64,000 bases of DNA from Eutreptiella sp. 'Long Island Sound 2002' (GCA_964036045.1 OZ038380.1:11327713-11391712), one strand, 5' to 3'. Shown: positions 1 to 10,558, counted from the first letter of the stretch. The notes: generated from the letters alone by a model not told the origin. Numbers and translations: made by a program.

Positions 1-597
1 GCCATCAATCTGGTGAAACGACGATCAACCAGTTGTGGTAGTCCCTTGGGAACATTAACGTACTGCAGGTCCTTTGGGGTCTGGTCTGCAACGGGAGTGA
101 GTATAAACAGGTCATGCACCTGTTGCAACGTACAGTTCCCAGGGTGTTGTGCCATTAAGTGCACAACACGGCTTAACAGGGCCTCACACGGTTCCTCACT
201 GTGTGCCACCCCAGGTAAGCGGGCAAACCACTGGGACCACAACAGCCTAGCAACAACAATGGTGCGCACATATTCAACCTTGTCCTCATAACCTAGGGTG
301 AGCCTCAGAAGGACGTGTAGGCAACGGCTCAACAATGGCCTTGCAGCGTGCTGCTCTCCCTGTGCAGACCAATGACAATCCCTCACTTGCGACCCAATAA
401 TAAACAAGGCTGGAATGTAACCATACAGCAGTGTTACCAACCCTTGCACCTGTGTAAGAAGTGTGCTGTGATTAGCGTTACCCGGTCGGTGCAAACCCCT
501 TAGAGTCTGTAACTTCTGTTCCAAAGGTTGGCGCCACTTATGGGCCAAGTGCAAGAGCACCAGAATCATACGCTCCATATAGATGAGTTTCGGAAAG

Positions 598-617
598 TTG
601 GGCACTGCAGTGCCCAA
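598..617. repeat. Perfect 20-bp palindrome, copy 1
   Basis: TTGGGCACTGCAGTGCCCAA reads the same on both strands. It lies inside the long minus-strand frame, where it encodes LGTAVPN. Two more copies follow at 1947-1970 and 2184-2215. Confidence 0.9.
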
Positions 618-1946
618 ATTGAGTGAACCATAGGAAAAATAGGTAAATAAAGGGAAGAATCTTCTGTAGCACAGGGTTACACAATATTTATATGGGTGCC
701 ATGTGCCATACACTACCGGGGTACGTGTAATGAACAGGGGCACGTTGTACCGAGCATAGCTGATGCTGTAAACGAGCTTAAGGACACGGTAGTGAATATT
801 TTCGTCGACCAACAATGGAAGACGGTGCTGTGTGTGCTGCTGCACCTCCTGGAGCCCGTGAATAATAGAGACAAGGTCGGGGGTAGCGGACACAATTAGG
901 TCTGTGAGAAAAAAGGGGGTCCAAGCTGGGCTGGTAACATTAGCCCGTCGTATGTCCAAGGGACAACGAACATGTTGAAGGCGGATGGGGTCGTCCATCA
1001 ACCCTTGCAAGCCATTAATGAAGTTTTTATGGCTCCGCACCAACAAGTCTGCAGTGTACCCAATCCTCTGCCGCAAGACCGAGAGGCTAGGAAAAGAAGG
1101 CATAACGTCGACAGGTCGTTTCAAGAGTATGATAGCACCAGCTGTACAATTAAGGGACCGGTTCTCATTACCAGGCACAGGCCGGAAGTTACGTCTATAA
1201 AAATTATCAAACCACAGAACAGCGGGTTTACCTTCCAAGGTCTGCCAAAGACTGGTGCACGCAGTTGCTCCTTGAACTGCAAAGGAGGGTACATTGTAAG
1301 AACATTGACCCATGGGAGCCAAACACCTACGTTGCACACGACTCTTGGGTTGAACACCTACAGCCCTCTTGGCACGTGGACGACACCTCTTGCGTAGAAC
1401 AGATCATATATTAAAAATCTCTTGCTCAGCAACACGGAACCATTGGTCCGGCAGACAATTAACGGTCCGCCTGTCCCTTTGTTGGATGTATTCACCAACA
1501 GACCGCCTACTTCTTCACTCCAACCGGAGATCTAACACCCACGTACAAAACGCATCAGCACCCTTATCCACACCCACAGCCTCAGATAGATCCTCCTTTG
1601 AAGCATATACCTTCGAACTAAGGAAATGCCGGAAGGGAGCCGCATCCATGGACAAAAGTCCTGTTCGCAGGCAGCAAAGGTAAGGGGACAAAGAAAACAG
1701 AGGCACCATCACAAAACAAACCTGATGCGGCATAGACCAAAAGCTGCTAGCGAAGATCCAAACAATGTATCCCCCAATGGACGTGGGAACTTCCAAAGCC
1801 TGGGTACACTCCAAGGTGGCAGTCAGACAACCGGCAATATATTTCCAATGAGCAGAGGATGAGTACCAACGTCCGATGATTCATACGTCCTTTGTCAGGT
1901 TTTACGCAATGGGAACCAATAGGAGTGAAATACGGAGTTTTCAATT

Positions 1947-1970
1947 TTTTGGACACTGCAGTGCCCAAAA
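1947..1970. repeat. Palindrome, copy 2 (one mismatch)
   Basis: Same core as the 598 palindrome with GGACAC in place of GGGCAC on the left arm and four extra A/T pairs outside. It lies in shifted coding text of the decayed minus-strand gene. Confidence 0.85.
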
Positions 1971-2183
1971 GTACTGGAAGTCCATTTTCAAGTGCACATT
2001 TGGACAGGAATGGAAGTGATTGGGCAAGGTACATTGTACGTGGCCTTCCGAGTATAACACCGCGGTGCAATGACCCATGGATAACGGGTATGCCAAGTTT
2101 TGATGCATGCTACTGCAGTATGACATCACCTGTGGAGATGACTACAGAGGTGTACTGGAGAACCCACTGAAAAAAGCCATTTC

Positions 2184-2215
2184 AAATTTTTGGGCACTGC
2201 AGTGCCCAAAAATTT
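2184..2215. repeat. Palindrome, copy 3 (32 bp, perfect)
   Basis: The same 16-bp GGGCACTGCAGTGCCC core extended by AAATTTTT on the left and its complement on the right, giving 16 paired bases and no loop. It sits between the decayed gene on its left and the non-LTR element on its right, so it may mark an element edge. A half copy (GCAGTGCCCAAAA) occurs near 5970. Confidence 0.85.
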
Positions 2216-2402
2216 TAAATGATAAAATTTTCAGCCCGGAATAGGGGGTGTATACGTACACCTCTGGAAGCAACAAAAGGCGAGGTTGTTGTATCCCACG
2301 ATGAAAATCCACGTGGGGTTGGCCGAAAAAATGATATGCTTTTTTTGGGTGCAAAAAACGGATGTTGAAATCGCCATGAATCGTGCCTTTTAGCAATGAA
2401 GT

Positions 2403-4329
2403 CTACGTGCGTATAGAGCCGCCTAAGGATGTGGTTGTCCATCCCTTTGACTTCCAGTGTTGGGCCCTGCCAGTCGCTCCCAGCTGCAGGTACTGCGAGT
2501 CGGTGAGGATTGCCAGAGTTGGCACCCAGAATCCCTGTAAGGCTTCCACGGCTGCCCAAAGCTCTGCTCCGTTATTTGTTTGCCTGTGATGTGTTGGTAC
2601 GTAGCCACAGAAGCGCACCTCTGGTCCTTGGTCGTCTTCCGCCGCGAACACGCCAAATCCCCCGGCTCTGCGCATGTCCTTGTGGGTTAGTCGTTTCGAC
2701 GATCCGTCCGTGTACACTATCCTGTAGCCCTTCACCACCAGTTCTGCAATCAGATCTTGCACTCCTTGTAGCACTCCCGGGCCTGCCTGCCTCGGGCGCT
2801 TCGGGCGTGATTCCGTTGCCCCTTGCCAACTGTGATTGTTGGCTGATTTCTCTTGGGTGAAGCACTCCGTGTGTGTTTGCCACCATGCATTCAATCCCCC
2901 ATGCACTTGCACTTCCCCGTTTCGCGGCTGCACTCCGGTGTCTCGAAGTTGTTCCAGCGATTTTTGAAAGCCTTTCCATTGTTCCCTGCGCTCCCCTGTG
3001 TAAAATCCCACCCACTCACATAGCTCCCTTAGCCATGTTGTTAGGTATGACGTGAACACCGGCGACGCTCCTGCCTTGACCTCGCACCGGTACCGCCAGT
3101 GGGCACTTCTTGCTGACCACATTGCCCAGCCTTGGTTCGTTTTCAGTAACCATTCTTGGTCGTCGGACTCCATCATGTCTCGAACTGTGGATGTCCCGTT
3201 ATCTGTTTCCACCTGGCCATAGTAGTGCTGTATAACCGCCGCCGCCGCTTTGAACATGGGGCATTCGACCATCGCGTGCTTAATCGTCTCCTTTGGTGAG
3301 CACACCGGGCACTTGTCAGTGCCTGACCTCTTGTAGACTCTTGCATGTACGGTCAGTTTGTGCCACAGCGCCTTTTGTGCAAAGTCCCGAACCCTCGGTG
3401 GTAGCTGTGCCTGTGCCAACTGTTCCCATACCTCCGGTGTTTGCGGGTCGCGGACCCCTGGCTGAGAGGCGTAGAACTGGAGCAGCCATGCCCTGGTCCA
3501 GTTTTGGGTGTGAACTGCGGGGGTATCAAACCCCCCTTGTGACGGGACTTTGTTGAGGAGTCGTCCGCCATGATTGTAGACCCCTTTCCATGTCCGAGGC
3601 AGTGCATTGAACAATCTTGCGTCCTCCAGGGATTGGAATTGACCCCACGTCAGCACCCCCTGCCGGATCAATTTCGTGTTGTAGTACGAGCAGTTGAACT
3701 CATTTCGGAAATACACAGAGTGCCACAACGGCAGGCGGTCCCGGTTTGCCGGGGGGCCACCTGCGGGGCTACTCGCTGAATGTTGGAGTGTGCTTTTGCC
3801 GACCATCCCAGGAACGTTAGATCAGCCGTTCGGACCATGCCCAATTGAATATATGGAAGGTTGTCCTTGGATGGTGTGAACCCTATGGTTGTTGCCCATG
3901 CATAGAAGGTCTCCACTGCCTTGTCGGGAAATTTGTGAGGCTCTCCCAACAGGCTGACGAACGGAGCCGCTGCCTGGTGCATAAGAAACAGCTCTGGTTC
4001 TGGTAGTGCCAGTCCCCCTTGCGTTCTTGGTCGTGAGAGGATTGGTAGGGTGATTCCCCGGCCGTTGGTACCCATAGTCACGTGGTACACCAACTTCAGT
4101 TGTCTGATCACCGAGACTGGGGCGTAGTATGCCTTGGATACCCATGCCACGACCGGCAGAATCCATGATGTCAGCATGAATGCACGTTCGTTCATTCACA
4201 GTTGCAGCGTTGATACCACCCTAGCGCGACGGAAGGCCTCTTGCGGCGCTGGTGCGAAAGCCTGCTCTATCGTCAGCCCCCATCCTTGGTCATCTTGTTG
4301 GTGCCGAGTATTCCCCAAGCGTAATCTTG
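2403..4329 (-). pseudogene. Non-LTR retrotransposon, 3' half of the polymerase ORF (zinc-binding domain and RNase H)
   Basis: A 467-codon frame begins at 3806. It holds the post-RT region (PLWHSVYF), a zf-RVT zinc-binding motif CPVC-x7-H-x4-C at residues 166-182, and an RNase H domain with catalytic Asp in YTDGSS (c. 366), Glu in NNGAELWAA (c. 415) and Asp in LTDSQY (c. 436). The frame stops before the final His/Asp part of RNase H. Upstream, in another frame to 4195, comes the RT-to-zinc linker (SWILPVVAWVSKAYYAPVS), and in a third frame LGNTRHQQDDQGWGLTIEQA. The element therefore carries frameshifts near 3780 and 4200. RT fingers and palm are missing: coding ends abruptly at the G15 run. 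A dead 5'-truncated LINE-type copy. Confidence 0.85.
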
Positions 4330-4507
4330 GGGGGGGGGGGGGGTCCAGACCAAAAGCTCATTGGGGTATGCGTTTATTGGACAAAATAATGATTTTACAA
4401 GTGGTTAAGCAAACAATTCAACCCCTTGAGGTAGGGTACGCGAACAAGGGGGGTATGTGGTGTTTTGGTGTATGCGGGTTTGCTGAGGTTTGATCTAAAC
4501 CCCCCTA
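4329..4507. mobile_element. Possible small MITE-like segment bounded by G-run/C-run inverted ends
   Basis: The left end is a G15 run followed by TCCAGACCAAAA. The right end, read on the minus strand, is GGGGGGTTTAGATCAAACC. The two ends agree at about 14 of 17 positions. No target duplication is visible. It lies exactly where the retrotransposon reading frame is lost. Weak: homopolymer runs inflate the apparent match. Confidence 0.3.
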
Positions 4508-4510
4508 TTA

Positions 4511-4597
4511 ATATCACGCGCGTGATATCATTTTGACGCATGATATAATTTTGTGCGTGATATTATTTGATATGCGTGATAGTATTCTGACGTGTGT
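4511..4597. repeat. Degenerate ~18-bp tandem repeat with a leading 18-bp palindrome
   Basis: ATATCACGCGCGTGATAT at 4511-4528 is a perfect palindrome. It leads into about four loose units of the form GCGTGATATNATTTTG (17-19 bp spacing). The stretch is AT-rich, non-coding and looks like a protein-binding or replication-type array more than random sequence. No function is known to me. Confidence 0.6.
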
Positions 4598-4610
4598 CTA
4601 TTGCACGGTT

Positions 4611-4636
4611 TTTTGCACGCTTTTTTGGAAGGTCTT
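4611..4636 (+). repeat. Shared motif with 8463-8489
   Basis: TTTTTTGCRCGCTTTTTTGG followed by AAGGTCT occurs here and at 8463-8489 with a single difference. Here it runs into a T17 tract; at 8463 it precedes an acidic ORF remnant. Probably the edge of the same repeat family. Confidence 0.6.
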
Positions 4637-4847
4637 TTTTTTTTTTTTTTTTGACGAAGCAGCAATAGCTCTGCAACAGTACGAGTCAATCTCGGGAACT
4701 AAGTACACTCGCAGACTATACCATGGCTTCTTCCCCTTTCCACGACAGGGGTCGAGGTGGACAAAGAAGGAGCTACTTATCTTCCTACCTTGAGTATACC
4801 TGCAGAGCGACCTGGGGTCGCCGCAACTCTGTTTGGCCCTCATGCTC

Positions 4848-5296
4848 TCACCTATGACATGTTTTCTTTGCTCCAGGCATGTGCATGGATGAGTCTAGTG
4901 ATGCCCTGATTCGCCCTGTTATTTTCCTAGTGGCACATGTCCGTTTGGCCGGTGGCGGGGAGCAGGCCATGTTGTGTGGTGCTTCCGCGCGCCGTTGCAA
5001 GCCCTTTTGGATAAGTGCGTGCCGTAGTCCTAGGATGTGATACGATAGGTCCACCTCATGCAGCCACTTTGGTATGTCTTTTCCATGCAATGTAGCCACG
5101 TACCTACCCTCCCATACCACATACTGTCATAGTGCCGTTCTTTGAGAACACCTTGGCACCCATTGTTGAGCATGTCCTGTGCCTCCTGCATCAGTCTAGT
5201 GGTTTGGTACTTAATTCTGGGCGCGGACAACTTCTCCATCACTTTTTGATGCCCGGTAGTATCCTGGGTGAACTCAAGGTATTTTAGCGCCTTCAC
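4848..5296 (-). pseudogene. Unrecognised coding remnant (two overlapping frames)
   Basis: A frame from 5296 reads as a helical, charged protein (PRIKYQTTRLMQEAQDMLN, then ERHYDSMWYGRV) and, after a one-base shift near 5100, goes on as YVATLHGKDIPKWLHEVD to about 4850. The composition is coding-like and the switch is smooth, so this is probably one broken gene. I recognise no domain. It is likely part of a mobile element, given its neighbours. Confidence 0.35.
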
Positions 5297-5345
5297 CTTG
5301 GCATGGTATGAATCGTGGCTTTGTATAATCTTGTGTCATTCCTTG

Positions 5346-5758
5346 TCATCCTCCCGTGTTGCCGTGGCGGGTGCCTTGGGGGCGTACCGTGCGCTGTGCG
5401 AAAAGTTGGCCGTTCTCCACCACCGGGAGTTTGGTAAGTTCAGAAGATTGGAAGGATGTCATTGAATGGCTGCTGCAGTGGACGGGGCTATAGGGGGCAG
5501 AATTTGGGTCCCTGGGACCCATGGCAAGCATCAGATGTTTGAATTTTCGAGATTTGAATTGGTTGTACATGATTCCGCAGGTGGGTGGTTTTCGGGGCTG
5601 TTAACCGGATAATCACCGTAATAGTTGGCGCTGCGCGCACTGTGCGCGCGCTGTGCGAAAACGCCCCCCTTGACTTTTACGCGCTTTTGCTTCCGGGGTT
5701 TATACATTAAAGGGGAGGGGCGTATAACGGCACGGGGGGGTTTAGTGGCAGGGGGCAT
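5346..5758 (-). pseudogene. Unrecognised small coding remnant
   Basis: Two minus-strand frames overlap. The upstream one is basic (YKPRKQKRVKVKGG) and the downstream one reaches 5346. The stretch at 5490-5560 (GGGTCCCTGGGACCCATGG, then GGCAAGCATCAGA) resembles the repeat units inside the hAT-like element at 50771-51883, so part of this is shared repeat sequence. The GCGCGCACTGTGCGCGCGCT stretch near 5636 is an imperfect palindrome. No function can be given. Confidence 0.3.
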
Positions 5759-5759
5759 T

Positions 5760-6325
5760 TAACAAGAGGTTTTCTGGAATTTGATTTGTACACTTAAATA
5801 GTGGCAGGGCACAGGCATAGGGCACAGGCTGCATAATGGAACATTCACACAATTGCAATTGTCCATTGTGACAAAACACCCACCACTATTTCTTCACAAA
5901 TGCCGACATTGAAAGTCGTGCCAATTGTTTAGGCTTGTGTGACACCACGTACGGCACCACAAGCGGCTGATGCAGTGCCCAAAATGGGCTCCCTCCTTCC
6001 GGAAGGCATGGACACAATCATGGGGCATGTGGGCTGAATACGCAGAGCAATGGTACGATAAGCATCCCCGGAAGACTTGCACCATGTTGTGTGCCTCAGA
6101 GTTCCCCGCTCCTTCTATAGCCAACTGCCCCCGGGATATGGAACCCACTTCAAGGAAGGAGGACACATTGGCTACTAGCTCCGAAAGGAGTTCACCATGC
6201 CCCGTAGGGATGACGAAGAAACACAGCCCAATCAGCCCGTTAGCGCATGCATGGTATGGTAAGATCAAACCTAGGGTGTGTAACCCTGATCCCACCCACA
6301 AGTGTTGCAATAGCAAGTAAAGGGG
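5760..6325. other. No supported gene
   Basis: ORFs over 100 codons overlap on both strands here, none with a recognisable motif or a clear coding signature. The stretch ends in a C14 run at 6329-6342. Confidence 0.5.
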
Positions 6326-6370
6326 ATGCCCCCCCCCCCCCCTGCCACTATTTGCTGCAGCCCTCAAATG

Positions 6371-6824
6371 TCTGATAGTGATGCCTCCTCTGTTGCTTCA
6401 GTCTCTGACTCCGAACCAGAGGTTGAACTAATTGACAATGTGGTCCCTGTGGCAGATGCAGAGGGTCATGTGCAGGCCCACTTGATGACAGATGCGGAAC
6501 TGTTGGCTGTACTGCCGGCTAGTGACCTTGAACTACCCCAAGACATGGCTGCAGCTGAAGATGATGAAGGGGAGCGGAAGGCCCAGAGCATTGTGGCTTT
6601 CCCACTGCGTGGTAGGGGCTTTAAATATTGAACCAATCCTAGCCAAGTTTGAGATGGAATTGGCTGCACGTGCAGCAGCAGCGGAAGCAGTACCTCCCAC
6701 AAAGCCACAGGGGACATTTCACAACATTATGGTCCCATGGCGCGCCACATCCATCCCACCGCTCATTTCCCCGGAGCCATTTGACCCAAGTCATCCGGCA
6801 GGTTCCTTTGAGTGGGAGCCATGA
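6371..6824 (+). pseudogene. Acidic N-terminus of an unrecognised protein, truncated
   Basis: Starts at MSDSDASSVASVSDSEPEVE, rich in Asp, Glu and Ser. The first frame stops near 6629. Coding-like text continues one frame over (ILAKFEMELAARAAAAEAV, ending PAGSFEWEP) to 6824, where it meets the end of a minus-strand retroelement. Acidic Ser-rich leaders of this kind are common at the start of piggyBac-type transposases, but no catalytic part remains, so the family is not assigned. Confidence 0.4.
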
Positions 6825-6839
6825 CACCCAGTGTGTTCC

Positions 6840-8450
6840 TCAAAATAAGTTACGGTGTCTCCTCTCTATGATCCATTTTTTAGCTGGGGTAGGCATTGGA
6901 CCCCCATTGACAACGATATCACCTGGGTGAGTGGGAATGTATTCAGGGAGCGGTAAGCCGGTTGCCATTTTAGCTAGACCGTCGGCCTCATCGTTACTTT
7001 TGATCTCCGTTCGCTCTTCCTTAGTTTTGGCCTTGGCTGTATCCCTGTGACTTGGGACCCACCTCAACCGGAGGGGCTTGTTCAATGTTTCCTCTTGGAT
7101 GGTAAGTCGTAAATCCATTTCGGAACACTCCTTGTGTGGAGGTTGTAGGGCGTGGTCCACAACTGCTTTGTTGTTGTAGGTCAATTCCTGATTTGAGCTA
7201 GCTAAAGCCGAATTACTCGCAAAACTTTGTCGTTCTGCCCGGTACGAGATTTGTGGACCGGCCACCCGGGCAATAACCTGCAAGGGATCACAAGTGATGG
7301 CTCCTGCTGCTCTGTGGGGGAGTCTTTGCACTGCGCGCTGCACGGCGCGGGCACTGCGCGCTACTTTTAGACTATGTCCCCCCCGAAGAGCCCCCAAGCA
7401 AACCCCTTGGAAACGCCCTTAGAATTAGGTGACCCAAACTGCCCCAGCTCAAGAAAGCTGCAAACTACCTTCCCTTCACATAACACACATCATGCACAAC
7501 TGGAAAAGCCATGAACAGCGCATTGGTTGCCACCCTCAAGAACACAGAACTGTCTTTCTGTTCCACCTGTCTTCGAATCAAAAATTGCTGCAAATGCAAG
7601 AGTACACGCACGTACTCATGCAACTCCGTACCGGATCCCCTCCATATGTTCCTTACGATGCCCCGGTGCCACATGCGTGCAAGTGCTCAATGCGTGCCCT
7701 ATAGAAACCATGAACGCCCCCTGTATACTGATATTCCTCCTACTTCTTGGGTTAGTTTACTTCCGTCTCCATACCATATGTCGCCTTCCGTCTGCTTTCC
7801 ATTGGTGTAGCATTGTATCCCTGCCACCTCCACAGGGATAAATCCTGGTAGGACTTCTCCGTCTGTGGGATCTTCATTAGTACTGCATCGTGTGAAGGAA
7901 ATCATATTAAGGAGCAATAGTCCATGGGGCTTCTACCCTTTCCAGCCCCCAGACTCACCCAAGGGGCAAGTCGCGCGGGTTTCTAGAGAGCTGCCGCCCT
8001 GTATGACAAGAGGCTCCTTAGTACTGCATCGTGTGATGTACCTTCTGGCAACCGCTGGTATGCCCACTGCCACTTCTTGTTGCGTAATCCATTCTTCATC
8101 ACCGGATGTTTGCTCATCAATGAGATTTGCGGAACTGGGAGGTCTTCTGCGCGGGGCCAGAACGAGTGTGGTGTTTCCTCCTAGTTGGGACAAGACTATG
8201 GCGTAGTCACGAAGAGGTGTCAACACTTCTACGGGTTGTGCCACCAATCTAGACAATCTCCCAGTGGGTTTCCGCAGCAATCCTTGAACAAGGGTGACAT
8301 ACCTAGTTCTGTAAGCCTAGCATATTTGCCGTAACATTGTGAGCCTTGTAGATATTGTCTTTGTTGTGTTCCAATCCTTTTGCAATGGCAACAAATTCTA
8401 AACATATCTGGTCTATGTGCTGAAACATGCGGTCATGTGGGATGAACATA
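6840..8450 (-). pseudogene. Second non-LTR-type retroelement fragment: linker and RNase H, split by an insertion
   Basis: Reading from 8450 downward: a helical linker (MFIPHDRMFQHIDQICLEF), a frame change near 8310, a Pro/Arg-rich connector, then the first RNase H strand DIWYGDGSKLTQEVGG near 7780 with the catalytic Asp in GDGS. The domain resumes at about 7260 with YRAERQSFASNSALAS (the Glu helix), LTYNNKAVVD (the expected Asp is Asn), and RLRWVPSHRD with SNDEADGLAKMA at 7070-6960. Between the two halves lies a Harbinger-type transposase fragment (7412-7712). Frameshifts and the missing Asp make this a dead copy. A scrap of the same 3' end recurs at 12410-12450. Confidence 0.75.
7412..7712 (-). 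pseudogene. Harbinger-type transposase C-terminal fragment lodged inside RNase H
   Basis: Contains FYRARIEHL (with the third catalytic residue Glu) and, one frame over, MWHRGIVRNIWRGSGTELHE followed by VRVLLHLQQFLIRRQVE. These match the same region of the copy at 10559-11323 (LWHWGLVRNIWRG, then ILLHFTQFCIRRQVR), so it is a diverged third copy of that family. One frameshift lies within it. It separates strand 1 of the RNase H domain from the rest, so it arrived after the retroelement. Confidence 0.7.
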
Positions 8451-8489
8451 GTATGATACAGATTTTTTGCGCGCTTTTTTGGAAGGTCT

Positions 8490-9290
8490 GTTGCGTTGTT
8501 GGTTGACGCACAGGACCATGATGAACTACTTTTTGATGATGCTTATGAGGCAACAACTGGCAATGAAGAATCAAATGTGTCAGAATTTTCAAGCAATGAT
8601 GCTAATGACGGTGATGCTTAGAAGTTTGATGATGCTCCTGCGGATGTGGCTGTTCCTGATGGCGGTGAAGCTGGTGATGATAACCCTCAACCGGATGTTG
8701 ATGATGGTGATGTTGAGAAGTTTGATGACAATGGTGCTTGCGATGAACCCGCTGCTGCCCCTGGGCCAAGTTCTTGCACTGGGCCAAGTTCTTGCACTGC
8801 GTGCATACTGCGCACGCAGAGGTTGGGATACTCACCCAAGAATACCTGTCACCTGTCTAGGGGGTGGGGATTCCTTGAAGATCCTTTAGCCCCAAGACAC
8901 AAGGCAAATGCACAAATGCAATGAAGGAATGTGGGTTGTGAGTTATCCTCGAGTGCCTTACCTTGTTGGTCAAGGTTGATATCCGAAGGGCGCTTGAATC
9001 CAAAACTTCGCACTGCGTGCATGGCATTCCCCTAGACTTGATGCTTTTGCTGTTGATGGTGATGCCGTGAAAGAGGCTGAAAAAACTAAGCACTTTGAGA
9101 AAATGCGGAAAAACTTCCACCATGGCCAGGGTTCCAAAAATTCATTGGGAAAATGACAAGACAAGACCCCCCATTACGAGTCAAGTGCCGAGCTGTTGCA
9201 TTGCTTCGCCAAAATGAAAAATTCTATTGCCTTCGGCAAGTCCACCTCGCAGAGAATCTACCCCAAGCAACACACACCCAAAATAGGGTA
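8490..9290 (+). pseudogene. Acidic ORF remnant, unrecognised
   Basis: From 8500 the plus strand reads DHDELLFDDAYEATTGNEES, then an in-frame TAG near 8620, then KFDDAPADVAVPDGG and VDDGDVEKFDDNGACDEP to about 8760. Coding-like basic text follows after 8990 (AFAVDGDAVKEAEKTKHFEK), then in a second frame PLRVKCRAVALLRQNEKF and LRQVHLAENLPQATHTQ to about 9280. The layout (acidic leader, then basic core) resembles the 6371-6824 remnant, but they are not obvious copies. Probably a broken transposase gene; family not determined. Confidence 0.35.
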
Positions 9291-9412
9291 AAAACTACAC
9301 AAATACGGGCTTAAACATGCTTTACATATCTTGGATGGTCATTGGAGGTGATCACAATCAAGAAAATAAGTTTCAGAAACTTCGATTTTTGAGTTGTATA
9401 GGCTGGAAAAAG
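9288..9412 (+). repeat. ~120-bp repeat, copy 1
   Basis: A segment beginning near AAAATAGGGT and including AAACATGCTTTACATATCTT and AACTTCGATTTTTGAG. It is repeated in the same orientation at 12480-12595 with scattered differences. Non-coding; perhaps the terminal region of a shared element. Confidence 0.75.
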
Positions 9413-9449
9413 GTGCATAAGCAAGTTGTGTACCAATCCCATTGGACAA

Positions 9450-9560
9450 GGCTTAGGTAAACGGGTGTCACGGACCCCGGCGACACCCGGACACCCTGAA
9501 CGGTGTTTTTTTTTAAAATACCCTTTTTTTTGTGTTTTTTTTTTATTTTTCACCCAAAAT
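9450..9560. other. T-rich low-complexity stretch
   Basis: Long T tracts broken by AAAATACCC. No gene. A comparable A-rich tract at 12180-12400 precedes the second 120-bp repeat copy. Confidence 0.7.
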
Positions 9561-9652
9561 GTTGTTTTTCTGCATCCCTATGACCTCAAATGTATTTCCC
9601 AGGGCAATTAATATGTTTTTTAAGGGTTCATAGCATGGTGTCACTCAACAGC

Positions 9653-10507
9653 TCAACCAATCAACAACACAAAGCAGAAAAACAACACTGTGTTGCAGAT
9701 TGGTTGCTTCGGCCTTGTGACCCGAAGTGGCGTTTTCCCACCATTTTCAATTGAATCCGAAGCAAGAGCCAAGTACTCGGCGCTCTGGATGATGGTGCCT
9801 TGGGTGTTGCAGAAAGGCACTGCTATGGCCGCAAGAATGCCACGGGCAAAGAACTCGGAGCGGTAGCCCGGAAGGACATTGCCACTAGAGAGCTCGATCA
9901 TAGTCAGATCCCCAGGAAAGTCCTGCAAGGAACCCCCGCTCTTTTCCCCTTGGTACACTGCTTGGAACGCCGTCAGGACCCCGTCGCGTACGTGCGGCGG
10001 CAGGGTCCCTAAGGCAGAGGACTTCTCACCGTTGGATAACCACATTGCCAGAGCAACATGGTGGGGACCGGAGCGATCATGCTTCTTCACGGCTGAGGCG
10101 CGGAAGTTGCTGGTGCCCTGGGCCCATTCAAGGGAGCCACCAGGCTGGGGGTACATCCGACAAGCAGCGCAGTGCATGAGGTCGTTGATGTATTTCAACC
10201 ACGGCTGGCCCTTTTGCCACTACTGGGGAAACAGGCGCCGGTGGCCTCGGTTTGGTGGTGGTGGTGGTGGAGAGGCGCAAGCCTTGCAATGAACTGCGTC
10301 ACCAACTGCGGTTGTGCAGTGTGCATGAGCGGTGCGCGTGCATCGGGCACACTGTACCACTGGGTCCATCAAATGACAGTGAACGACTAGGCACACGCAC
10401 ATGTAGCAGTGGAACTTGTGTTCCACTGTTGTTTGTATTAACCATCCCGACTTCAGCCCCAGATTTACCCTCCCATGGAGAAGCCCCCCAAGTAGACCAC
10501 ATCGCAC
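9653..10507 (-). pseudogene. hAT-like transposase N-terminal part: PHD-like and BED/TTF-like zinc fingers, one in-frame TAG
   Basis: One frame runs from 10507 to 9653 and is broken by a single TAG at 10220-10222. Upstream of it lies a Cys/His cluster, VVQCARCTRTAHAHC with DAVHCKAC, which is PHD-like. Downstream comes WLKYINDLMHCAACRMY, then LEWAQGTSNFRASAVKKHDR and PHHVALAMWL, the layout of the zinc finger heading ZNF862-like and other hAT-type proteins. Next is YLALASDSIENGGKTPLRV, at the place where hAT transposases have a D-E-S-T-D block opening the catalytic domain. The frame then ends at 9653. The rest of the transposase is missing. The upstream PHD-like part overlaps the 3' region shared with the neighbouring Harbinger element, so a chimera is possible. 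Confidence 0.6.
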
Positions 10508-10558
10508 TGCACACCTTCCCTACAAAGCACGTTGCAAAATAAAGCAATATCTGTGACT

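Larger units (their letters stand above)
1..2070 (-). pseudogene. Decayed large transposon-type protein gene, open at the left window edge
   Basis: Translating the minus strand from about 1198 to base 1 gives roughly 399 codons without a stop, and the frame is still open at the edge. The upstream part is broken: an A6 run at 1199-1204 shifts the frame (LWFDNF before, YRRNFRPVPG after), there is another shift near 1320, and in-frame TGA codons stand at 1404-1406 and 1515-1517. Coding-like text continues in shifted frames to about 2070. Recognisable blocks are LLVDENIHYR, then VVYGTWHPYKYC, then FPKLIYMERM. I recall similar WHPYK-type ORFs as repeated unnamed proteins of algal and dinoflagellate genomes, but no domain name can be given. 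A basic stretch (RKRCRPRAKRAVGVQPKSR) lies upstream of the long frame. Best read as the C-terminal half of a repeated, probably mobile, protein gene. Confidence 0.55.

Noticed and set aside
2184-2215. Rho-independent-type terminator
   Set aside because: The perfect palindrome has no loop and is repeated in coding sequence; the genome is eukaryotic.
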